In this document: piece by piece, positions 28,353 through 38,924 of the stretch
Layout: every line of letters starts with the position of its first letter
Numbering within the stretch: the first letter of the stretch is position 1
Source of the DNA: Piscicola geometra
Taxonomy: Eukaryota > Annelida > Clitellata > Hirudinida > Piscicolidae
NCBI GenBank assembly: GCA_943735955.1
Contig: OX030955.1
Span: 10,287,147 to 10,351,146, forward strand
Direction: 5' to 3'
Length of the DNA: 64,000 nt
Notes under the pieces: generated by a model
Database searches by the model: none
What the model saw: only the letters and a program-made list of their open reading frames with translations
Told to the model about the DNA's origin: nothing
Translations under genes and position numbers: made by a program

Positions 28353-31300
28353 TAGTCTTGTGCGTATTGATTTGTATTGACATGGACTAACATAGCCTAC
28401 AAGAAAACTCCAGTTTTTCTCTTTCACTTGATTTGAACAAGAAAAGCATCTGGTCTGAGGTTTTTTGGCACTACAATTCACAGTCATAGCCAAAGAATTT
28501 CATTCCATGTTAGTCCATTTGACTTTAGTTTATCTAAATTTTTTGTGTTTAAAAATTGATTTTTTACAGTTTTTGCAGTGTAATAAACATAAACACTGTT
28601 TGACTCAAACAATCCTAAAAGAATTTAGCAATGCTTCTGAAAAAGCTAACTGAGAAATAATTTGTTTTTAAAAACGACAAAAATAATAATAAGTGTTATA
28701 AATATTTTAGTTACTGCTTGAAGATTAAAACGTGAAATTTATTAATCAAGTTTTCAAAGATTAACGCTTTGGTGACCAAATCTGTACAAATCGAATAAAA
28801 CACTTCAAAATGTCTTTTTAAAGTGGCGTAGACTCGGCTGAAAATCATGACTACAACTTTTTAGATATCGGCATGAATCTTATTGATAACTATAAATTGA
28901 TAATTGTCAATTGTTTGATCTGACAAGGGCTTCTATTCAAGGGCCAAGAGCAGCTGTAGCGTGGTGAGATGTTTTTGGTGGTGCGCATCTGTGGTGTGTT
29001 TTGTCATAATGGGCTCGAAGGCTAGAGAAAAAAGAAATAAATCATATTCAAATGCTATAAGTGATTGAGGGGGTTTTAAGGTTGAGTAAGTATTAGAAAT
29101 CAAAAGGATACGCCAATCAATATCCTTTTGCATACTCTTTTTGAATTTACTTCATTTATATACACCTTTTTCCGTATGTGTGTGCGGGTATGCGTATGTG
29201 TGTTATTTAATTTTTACCAATGTGTTTTTTTAAATTGTGTTTTTTTATGTGCGCGTGTTCTCTTTTCTGTGCGTTTGTGCGTTTTACATTGTATGTATGT
29301 GTTTTTTTGTCTGTTTGTATTTGCATGATTATGTATGTTGAGTTTCATTTTTCTCTTTATGGCGGTATGTGTAACTTTGCGGATGTGTTTATTACTGTAT
29401 TTGGTATGTGTCTTTTTGTAAAATCTTTTTTCATATTATAAATTTAAATTATTGAAGAGCGTTCATCCCTCAATGTAATTTACGTCATTTCATCTAGTAG
29501 TAATTCACATATTTGCTAATAAACAAGCAAAAGTAAAATTGTTTTAGAATGGAAAAATGTTCTTGTGAATACGTTTATGGCCTTTGTATTGAATTTAATG
29601 GTCTAGATAAATAGCTAGAATGTAAAAAGAGTTTGTTTCAACTTCAAAGTTATTTTATATTTAAGCTAAATACGCAAGTTATTATTCCAATTTGGAAAAA
29701 TTATTTCTATAAATTCATAGTTCAGTTTATTGTTCATTAAAAAATATCATTGTTTCACAAGTTTTTTTTGTTTATTCTTTTTAATAGAGTTAACTTTTTT
29801 TATTCCTATCTTAATCTATATAAATATGTTTTTCTATTCAATTATGTGATTTTCAATGGGGTTTAAAAACCATTTACACCAAGGCCACTTAAATCAGCTT
29901 TATAATTACATTATTTCAAAGATGGAACTTTTGTATTACTTACATCAGTTTTTTAAAAGAAAAAGAATTAGATGTTTTAACATTTAAAATTTAATTATTC
30001 AAATTATGAATATGAAGAAAAATTTATTAGGGCTTAACGTTGTGGTTCAAATGATTGGATGACTCAGCGCATCATCATTACGAGCCCGAACTAGGCATTG
30101 CATCTGATCCACAACTCCACCAAACTATCTGCAATTATAACATTTATCAAATTATTATCTTTTATTCTAATTATCATTCCATGTATCATTCCATTTATCC
30201 TTATATCTACCGTTTTATGTATGAATATATCAATCATTTAGTATACATTTATTTATACGCTTTATTTTTGTCGATGCTTTATTATATATCATTATAAGAG
30301 TGTTTATTTAACCCCAAAATTGCTTTTTTAATTTATCGTCTGAAAAGTTGCTATAGAGAAGAATGTATTATTTAAAAGAAGTTTGAGTGTAGAATAACAT
30401 TTACTTGAGAATATGAAGGGGTTTTAAGGACATTGTAAATAATAGATAGATTATAAAATAATTTAACTCCATTAAAGCATCCCTTTGTTCAAATATTTTA
30501 AACGATTTTCTTAGCTAACGCTCATGGAAAATGTTATAAATTATTCATTTGAGTTTTAAATTCTTTTTAAAAATTAGTCTCTTATAAAACTACTCAGTAA
30601 AAAATAAATTACATTTTTCACATACCACCCTCTTCGTAAGATTGTCAATAGGCTTAAATTAATTGTACATTTTGAGAGAAAACCACATTGACGAGCGAAT
30701 TACTGAAATTATTCAAAATGAATTAATAGTTTAATATCAAAATGAGTATTATAAATAATCCAATAATATAATAATAAAATCAAGTAGATACAACATATAC
30801 ACAATTTAAATCATAGCGAAAAACCTCAACATTTCATCGGCCAACTGGCTGACGGATGGAACAATTTACCAGACAATTGTGGCCTTTTTCGCTGCTTTGT
30901 TGCTTTAATAATCTTTTACTGTTTTTTATGAATTCTAAATTAAAAATATATTAATTTACTCTGTTCTTTTTTAAATTCCATGGTGAACAAAATAGGGAAA
31001 AAAATCTTTATATACATTTCACAGAATACCTTCTTATTGACAATTTAAAATACAACATTCGTGTCAGATTTATTTATTGATGGACTCATGTGAGACAACA
31101 TTCTGTTTATTTATTTTTCTTAGCTCTGAAAATGTTCAGTACATTGTCATCTTCACCAAAATACACGTCATCCTATTCCGCATTAAAAGCAGAACTCTGC
31201 ACTTTAATTTAAACACATCCTTATCCTCCATCTCTGACAGTTCCACAACTGTGGTGGCAGCTGACCTCCTGCTGTTCGTCTCAAAAACTAGTGATTGCTA

Positions 31301-32540
31301 ACGTAAAAAATAACCTTTGATTTCTGAAATAAAGAAACCGGTAATTGCAAAATCGTTTATTTTCAAAAACTGCAGAGAGATTGCAAACTGTTTAATAATT
31401 TTTTTACAGTTTATAGTCGGGCTTACGGGCTAATGAAAAATTCGTTTTTGGTTTTTATTACTCTTTCGTGGCAAAAATCTGACAGGCTAACAAAGTTTCG
31501 CTCTGACTGAACTTAAAAACCCCTATTAATAAATAGAATATATTTTTCTCTTTTGATTCAATAGTTTGGTTAAGACAAAAGCAATGAATCTTTCCTCTAA
31601 CTTAAAATTTAATTTATGTATTCCAAAAACTTTCATTTTTAATTTATTCAATCACTCGAGTCTAAAAATGCTATAGGCTCAATTCTTTTTAAATTTAAAT
31701 ATAGATGTTATTGTAGGTCAAGAATCATTGAGAATTACGTCTGCATTTATCTTTCTACGTGCATTTTACCGATTAATTCATATTTAACCTATTTATTGAC
31801 TTCTATTAAACTAATTATATTTTAAACTTTTAAAAAAGCATGATACAATAAAAACTTTCCAATAGGTGGTACAACACAGGAAGCATAGAGATCAAAAACT
31901 CAAATAGGGAAAAATGAATAATCACAACGGTGTAGATAAATATAAATTTATAAATATCGAAACCATTATTTTCCGTTATTAATATTCATCAACAAGACAA
32001 GCATGTGATTTGGTATTTTATGAAAAATATAATCTTATCGCCAGGTGCGCCAAGAACTCTTTATAATAAGAACATGCGAGAGAGCCATTGGAAACACAAA
32101 CAGTGAAGGAGTTAAAAATGTCTGATATTTAATAAGAAATTGTAAAAAAGATAAAAAAAGGAATCGTTTTTGTTAGAAAAAAAGAATTCTAAATAAAATA
32201 AAACTAGCAAGAAAAGCTTTTCCAATCAAACGCTAAACAATCGGCCTGGAATACATTGTTGGGCGTACAACGCATGTTATGGAACATGTACATATATGTA
32301 TGGGAGAACATTACATCTACAAGCACGCACGCACGCATAAATATGTAAAACGTAGAATTGAATGTAGGTCTGGATCCGGTTACGTGCATGTTTGTACGTC
32401 ATATTTAGCTTGTACGTTAAAAATTGTATGTTATATAGAGTGGTTGTGAAAGAGGTTGTGGAACAATAGATTAAGACAAGGGAGGGTACATACATTCTAT
32501 TTGTATATGTGTGTATAGGTGGGGAATAGGCTTCATTGTT
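28353..32540. other. AT-rich interval, no supported gene
   Basis: Contains TG-rich sequence at about 29175-29330 and several short frames without recognisable domains. A possible stray minus-strand coding segment at about 31120-31295 is listed under findings. The 5' flank of the gene at 32583 lies at the right end. Confidence 0.4.
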
Positions 32541-32582
32541 CAGGTGTTATTGATTGAAGTTCTAGAGGTTGTTATGTAAAAG

Positions 32583-34514
32583 ATGTTGACAGAGTTAAAA
32601 TACTGTCACTCGTCAGTTCCTTTTCTGGACAACAAAAAAGTAATGGAATCGTTAATAAAGTTGTTGCTGGTTGTTAGCTGTTTCTTTAGAAGTTCTTCAG
32701 CCGCAGACGTTCTGGCTGGAGAAACCGTTTGTCAAATGACTCTGTGTTCGAACATTACGCTGCCCTCCATAAAGATTCTATTCGCGACTCTGTCACAAAC
32801 GTCCAACCAAATCTACTTCAGGATGAAAGAGACAACTCTTGACGGAACCAAGGTGCCTTTTGAACTGATGGGCGAAGACACGTTTGCTCCCGACTTGTGG
32901 GTGTGGGCGAGCGGACAAGGCAAGAATTTATTGAGACTTCCGTTGGATGCCAAAATACTCTCACTGGGCCTCCTCACACTCAAAAGTACCACAATGGATG
33001 TTTGTTTAAGTCAGGAGAGTTCCGACTGCCTCAAGACGTTGCCGTTTCAGTCGGCTATCAACCAGCTAGGAAAGTTTTTGTACGTGAACGTCACAGGCAA
33101 CTCCACAGCGGATAAACTGAACCAAGAACTTGGAGCAGTCTGCAGAAGCACATACGCCTTCCAACACCTCTTCTACGGCAGACGAGGCATCGGCTATGAC
33201 TGCTGTACGCCCGGACAAGTGTATGTGTGTGAACACAGCTACAGTGACGATTTTGAGTTCATTTGGTACGGACCGATCGTCTTGATGTGTATGATCTACC
33301 TGATAGGCCTGGTACACTTCTACAAGTTGTACAGCAAGTCCTTCCACAAGGAACAAATGCGAGAGTTGACGGGAGTGGTGAAGAGCATTAGTGAAATCAA
33401 AGCAGACATACTCACACGCGTCGTTTGTGGCACAGAGCGACTCATTCTTATTCACGACGCGAACGACATCATCGCCCTGAGGGAGAAGATCCGATTCTTG
33501 GATGTGATCGGAATCGGCAAGGTGAAGCACCGAAGGATTCTATTTGTGGTAAGGATCGTCGTTGCAATCCTGTTTTTCCTTTTCTACTACGTCACCTGGG
33601 GACTCTTTCTATTCGCGTACAACACAACACTCAGCAACGACTTACGACGCTTGAACGACTCGAAGACCGTCTTCTTGAACGTGGTTGGTCACATTGGCTG
33701 GGTGTACAGCCAGGAAACACTGGGCATTTACAAGTACGCCATCTTCGAAGCAGTCTACACCGCCTTGGTTCCGCCCATGCTCCTCTACTTGTACTTCGCC
33801 CTGCAGACTCGCAAGAACAGTCAAGTTGAGCCAACCATGGTTCACTGCTTCAAGCAAGAGTTCTGCAAGACATTCAGCTGCCACTCGCTGCCAGGCAAAG
33901 TGCTTCAGTACATTTGTGCCTTCCTCTTGCTCCTCCACTTTGCGTGTCTTTCAGGCGTCTTCATTGCCTACGTCATCTACTTGGTGAGTCTTGGAATCCT
34001 TTCGAACATCGACATTCTATCTCCTTGGGTCATCCCCACCCTTCTCTGTCTCCACTTCTTCTCCAACTCCTTCAACTCCGCTTTCGAACACTACAACCTC
34101 ATCAAAGATACGCTCTTTCAGCTGTGTCTAGAAGAAAACAAAAAGCTGGTGATCCAGCAGAACAAACACTACTTCCTTCCCAGAGACCTCGTTGAGAAGT
34201 ACTACATTCCCAGTTCTCGCTCCATCATCTACACCTGCATCATCAAAGTCTTTCTAGCTATCACTGCCCTCCTCCTCCTCACCCTGGTGGTGCTCACTCT
34301 GCAATACCCCTACAACTCCAAACTGAACACTTTCGCGCCTTTCTTAGGCGTCCAGGTGGTCCTACTGCTTCCCTACCTGTCGAGGACCCTCTCCTCAGAC
34401 AAACCCCACCAACTGGAAGGTGTGCTCCTCAAGAAGAATTTGCAAGAGTATGTGGCGAAGTACGTGGAAGACAACCCGGAATTGACCCTGAATAATGTTT
34501 ATGATGACCTTTAA
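32583..34514 (+). CDS. Intronless polytopic membrane protein with signal peptide and Cys-rich ectodomain, family unknown
   Basis: A single uninterrupted 643-codon frame, GC-richer than its surroundings, which argues for real coding. I do not recognise the family. Met21 is the better start, because a signal-peptide-like segment follows it at once (ESLIKLLLVVSCF), with likely cleavage near residue 40. Residues 41-225 form an ectodomain with many cysteines (CQMTLC, YDCCTPGQVYVC) and possible N-glycosylation sites NIT, NVT and NST. About seven hydrophobic segments follow, near 226-247, 319-345, 383-406, 440-470, 480-500, 549-574 and 584-600. Between segments 1 and 2 is a soluble loop of about 70 residues. 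The C-tail is acidic (DNPELTLNNVYDDL). The layout would fit a receptor or channel-like protein, but this is inference. Lack of introns, unlike every neighbour, suggests a retrocopy or a naturally intronless family. It converges on NSRP1 downstream. Confidence 0.85.
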   Translation: MLTELKYCHSSVPFLDNKKVMESLIKLLLVVSCFFRSSSAADVLAGETVCQMTLCSNITLPSIKILFATLSQTSNQIYFRMKETTLDGTKVPFELMGEDTFAPDLWVWASGQGKNLLRLPLDAKILSLGLLTLKSTTMDVCLSQESSDCLKTLPFQSAINQLGKFLYVNVTGNSTADKLNQELGAVCRSTYAFQHLFYGRRGIGYDCCTPGQVYVCEHSYSDDFEFIWYGPIVLMCMIYLIGLVHFYKLYSKSFHKEQMRELTGVVKSISEIKADILTRVVCGTERLILIHDANDIIALREKIRFLDVIGIGKVKHRRILFVVRIVVAILFFLFYYVTWGLFLFAYNTTLSNDLRRLNDSKTVFLNVVGHIGWVYSQETLGIYKYAIFEAVYTALVPPMLLYLYFALQTRKNSQVEPTMVHCFKQEFCKTFSCHSLPGKVLQYICAFLLLLHFACLSGVFIAYVIYLVSLGILSNIDILSPWVIPTLLCLHFFSNSFNSAFEHYNLIKDTLFQLCLEENKKLVIQQNKHYFLPRDLVEKYYIPSSRSIIYTCIIKVFLAITALLLLTLVVLTLQYPYNSKLNTFAPFLGVQVVLLLPYLSRTLSSDKPHQLEGVLLKKNLQEYVAKYVEDNPELTLNNVYDDL

Positions 34515-35460
34515 ATCAAAGCTGAGACCTTGAGTTTGACTTGTCGATTTTGACTACAACCCTAGCATTAAGCCTATAACCTTTTAGGAACAATCCAGTC
34601 ACTTTCCTTTGGTTTCTCTAACTTCTACAAAGATCCCATCGTTTCACTTTGTTTTTCAAACGTATTAATTTAAGTGAGATTTTTTCCATTACGTGACTAT
34701 TTTGCTTCATCACTACCATTACCTTGCTTCCTTACCTATCGTCTATTTCCCGATGTGATCTTCCCATAGTTTCTTCCCACCTGTTATATGAATATGGTTT
34801 ATTGCTTACGCCAAGATATTGCTTCGTTCTGATGAAAAAACATGAATTATTAGTCTTGCGACAGACAAATATTCTTCATCGATTAGTTTGAAGGCCTTCC
34901 TATATTGCATTCGTTAAGCTTATATGTTCACCCTTTAATGTGAAACCTCATATGCTATTGTTGTACCTAAGAAATGTTCATAGAAAGCGCGTAAAATTGA
35001 AATTCCTGCACAATTTAGAAAATCACTGTCAATTCATGAGCATGCTGTTTCTTTTAGAATCGGTCGCCTTTTGGGCGATAGAGGCATTAACAAAATTGGA
35101 AGTAGAACAACAAGAATATTTTATTATTAAATCAATGTTTTTTTGCAATAGTTTTTCGTGTACTATTTTCAATTCTGCTTTTTCCTATTACCATGTTGCA
35201 ATTCACCTTCACTAAAAAAACATTTCAACATTGTTTTTGTGTGCCAATAAACAAAAAGCATTAAATTTTCTACTTTTTGTTTAATCAATACACACTCAGT
35301 GCCCTTGGAGCATTTGCATACGCACTTGAACGACAATTGATTATAATATTGGTAAAAACAAAACGATGGCGAATTTATATTTTACAAAGTGAACCGAATT
35401 TCTATAGAGTTGTGTTCTAGTGGTTGGATGTCGAGTGAGGCAAGCAAGTAGCTGACCTCG
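34515..35460. other. Convergent 3' flank between the membrane-protein gene and NSRP1
   Basis: No coding exon seen. A plus-strand AATAAA at about 35249 could serve the upstream gene. The 91-codon frame at 34940 has no recognisable features. Confidence 0.45.
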
Positions 35461-38322
35461 TCAAGAAGCTGCCTCTGAAGACGCAGCATTCTTCCTGGCA
35501 AGGTACCTGGCTCTGGCGTCATCCACGCTCTCAGTCCGCTTGGAGGGCAACACTTTCTTTCGCTCCTCTTCCTTGCCATCATCTTCTTTCCTATTACCTT
35601 TCTTGCTATTACCTTTCTTTTCAGACTCATTCTTTCCTACCTTTTGATCAACTTTTAAATTATGGGTTCTGTCATTTTCCTTCCTTCTATCACTTGTGTC
35701 GTATTCCTTCTTCTTCTTATCATTTCTTCTTTCAGTACCATCCCTCACTCCTTCATCTTCTGAATTCCTTTTTCTGCGTACTCCTTCTTTTCCATCTCCT
35801 TCATCCTCCTTTTTCATTTCTTTTACTTGCGATCCGTCCTTCCTTTTAGCGTCTTCCGCATCATTATCATCAGCAATTTCTTCGGCAGACTTGGTCTTCT
35901 GCTCAAAGAGATGTCTGTAGAAGCCAGTCAAGTCTCCTGGTTGAGCCTCTGTTGTTGATGATGATGATGAAGATTAGGAGAATGCTGATGAAGATGTTAA
36001 AACATTTAAATTCAATTTTACCTTTTTAATTATATGCGCAAAATATTTAAATCTCAAAAATAAAGATATATCGAAAGTTATGAAGAGGAATACAGTCGAG
36101 GCACCCTTCAAGGCCTCCTCCCTCTGCCTCTGTTCCTCCTGCATCTTCCTGCGACTCTCCTTGTACGCCTCTGTCACGTACCTGTGGTGATGACATCATG
36201 CTGGAGGTGATGACGATGGTGGTCGGAGTGGTGGTGATGATGATGATGATGTTGATGTTGATGCAGATGGTGTTTTGGTGGTCGTGACAGTTTAATAAAT
36301 ATTATAGAAGCTTTTAAAAAAATAGTTTTCTGATATTTTGAATCTCCATTTGTATTTTAATCTTCATAGCCATGGTCAATCACCCTTCCTGACTCCACCC
36401 ACTTTTCTTTATCTTGGAAGAGTCCTTCCTCCTCCTCCATCTTTCTTTCTTTCGCCACCACTCGATCCATCCTCAGTAGCCTCTCCTTCTTCCTCTCTTC
36501 CGCTTGTCGCAACAGTCCCCCCATATATTTTGGCTGAAAAAAAACGGTGAAAGATTTACTTTAAAGGGTTGTGAATTGACCACATACTTAAATTATTTAT
36601 TTACCTAGATTTCCTTTAATCTTTTTATATTTGTGCATTTATGCATTATAATTCAATAGTTCAATCATTTAGAAATGTGTCGTGCAAAATATGATTGACT
36701 CACCTTGCTGGCTCGGCACACCTCTTTGAATCTCTCTTCTTCCTTCTCTTCTCGTTTTCGCTTGTCATCCTCATACGAAGCGTCATAATCAAATATGTTG
36801 GCATCTTCTGCCAGTGCTCCTTCTATGTGTAGCTGTGTCTGTGTGTTTGTATGTTTTTGTTATTTACTCTCAGTCCTTTATTTTTATTTTATTCACTTAC
36901 TCACTTGTTTTCTAAGGAATGTTTTAGACTTGGACTGGTCTGATAATGTGAACTTAGTTGTCTGAAATGAAAATTTGTGAAAACAATCAAAATTAAATTA
37001 TAAATCATTTTTATTATGATAAAAATTGATTTTGAAGAAGATCTTGTGTATTCACATTATCATCTTCATCACTATCATCTTGCTTCAAAACAGACTTTAC
37101 AATTGGCACTTTTGTTTTTTTTGGAATTATAAGCCCAAACCTAAATGAAAATGAAATAAATTTTGTTAAAATTCAATTTTATATTTTTGCAAAAACACAA
37201 AAATTATGAAATTACAAACTTAGTTTTTGAGTCACTTTGCATATTTATAATGATTAAACATTTAAAATAATTTTAAATATAGTTCCAAATCAAATAAAAA
37301 ACAAACTAATTAAGTATATATTTGCAAGATATAAACTTTATATTATAAAGAATTTAAAATTTAAATGTGAATAAAATTTAACAATGAAAAGTAAATTTTT
37401 ATCTTATTGGAGATGGTGCTTTTTAAGCTTTTATAAATAAATAAATTATAATTAAATTCCTATTCCACTTTAAATCACTTATTATTTAGTTAAATATTGA
37501 AAACTGGCATTTTCTGAAAGTTATATATGAATATATATATATATATATATTTATTTATTTAAATTTGGTTCAAAGTAGAGGTTGGACAAGGACGATATTT
37601 CATTCCCGGCCCCGTCCGGTTCTTGAAATTTTTATTTCCGTCCCGTCCCGTTCCCGCAACTCGATTCTCGGCTGTACAAAATAGAATTAAATTTTCCCTA
37701 ATAAATGTTTTGGTGTTTATTTTTTTCCTATCCTAAAATGTTTTCCTATTATTCTTTTATAGTGGGAATGCAACAGACATGCTACCATATGAATAAGATC
37801 AATGGGCATCTTTTCTTTTGTAGAAATGATCAATAAGCAATCAACTGGAAATTAATTATTCAAATTCAAAGTATTAATTTATGAAATAAAAATAATATAA
37901 CTGTCTAATTTGATTTCAACTGACAAGTTTTCATCATTTGTTCTAACCTCCCATATATTTGGACTCGCCATAACAACTTCAAATGTACTGTTGAAGATTT
38001 TGACATTGACAATGCAACGGTGGCTTTGTTATACATTTCCATTGCATTTAATACTTATTTTAAGTATCGATGAAATAGAAATTTCCAAACTTGAGAGTTT
38101 GCTGAAGTATAATTTTTAAAGAATCCAATCCCCATAACTTTTATTCCCGTTTTTTCCCGTTTCCGTCCTGAAAACCTATTCCTGGTTTCCGACTTTTCCC
38201 GTCCCGAAATTAATTTTCATTCCCGTTCCCGCGGGTACCCGGTTCGATCGGGTACCCGGTCCAACCTCTAGTTCAAAAAGAAGTAGTATTTGTGAAACAG
38301 TAACTCACCCTTTATTTCTCAT
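35461..38322 (-). CDS. NSRP1: Nuclear speckle splicing regulatory protein 1 (NSRP1/CCDC55)
   Basis: An RNA-binding splicing regulator of nuclear speckles. Exons in order: 38322-38309, 37140-37056, 36961-36905, 36832-36704, 36533-36403, 36181-36105, 35948-35461. All phases agree and give about 326 residues (human 558). The protein opens MRNKGFGLIIPKKTKVPI, matching the family start (YGLILPKKT). ALAEDANIFDYDASYEDDK matches the human ALAEDATVYEYDSIYDE stretch. PKYMGGLLRQAEERKKER and KEKYVTEAYKESRRKMQEEQ match the coiled-coil core. DLTGFYRHLFEQ and the C-terminal DARARYLARK are the family's most conserved tail motifs. The exon 5 donor AA|GTGGGT was chosen because it removes an insertion and restores the family spacing. 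The protein is shorter than the human one mainly because the charged RS/KE-rich region between the last two motifs is reduced to a K/E/D-rich linker. The start codon comes from a 14-base first exon with a GTGAGT donor. Confidence 0.93.
37576..38270. mobile_element. hAT-type non-autonomous element with 8-bp target duplication, 695 bp
   Basis: Ends TAGAGGTTGGAC and GTCCAACCTCTA form 12-bp perfect terminal inverted repeats. They are flanked by GTTCAAAG at 37568-37575 and GTTCAAAA at 38271-38278, an 8-bp target duplication with one mismatch, as expected for hAT. The interior near both ends is rich in CCCGT/CCCG blocks and contains CGGGTACCCGG near the right end. No transposase frame is present. 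It lies in NSRP1 intron 1, with its right end 38 bp from the exon 1 donor. Confidence 0.88.
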
Positions 38323-38924
38323 CCAATATAACGATACTTTGTTCCATAATATGAAAATTAGAAATTAAACGGTGGTTAATAAGTACCACCTTAGTCATTG
38401 ATTTAAAAAATAGCTCATTTAGAGCAAGTATACTTATATATAAAATTCTATTGAATTAATTTGTTAATAATTTTTTTATTTAACATTAAAAAAAGTAAAA
38501 ATCACGGTGCAGTAAGAATAATATACTTTTCAAATCGTTTGTTCGTGTGAACAAATTGGTAGCTTTACATTAAAGAGAAACGCCTCTAAAGCATACACAA
38601 ATGAACATGTAACAAGTATTCAACAATTTCACGATTGTTTCAAATCAATCAACACCAATATTTACCTTTTTAAAAAAGTTTTGAATAATAAAAGTTGATA
38701 TAAAAAGATATTCAACTTCTAAAAAACTTCAACAGTGTTTTAAACTCTCATCGAAAATCTTGCGACCAGCTTTTTACAACACCTCCCAAGCTGGATTAAT
38801 GCACGAACTTAAGCTTAATATTATAGCCTCAATCGTTATTGCAATATCATAGTATTAGTTTTAGGATTTTCAGCCTTTCCAAGTCCTATTTTAAAACGCT
38901 TCATCAATAGGGACTCTGTCGTAT

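Noticed and set aside
30050..30125. tRNA-like sequence with GTTCAAAT and GACTCAGCGC words
   Set aside because: The A-box-like and B-box-like words are in the wrong order on both strands, and no cloverleaf can be drawn.
33066..33938. Several minus- and plus-strand frames of 90-154 codons over 32.6-34.5 kb
   Set aside because: Overlapping shadows of the 643-codon plus-strand gene, which is GC-richer and therefore stop-poor in other frames.
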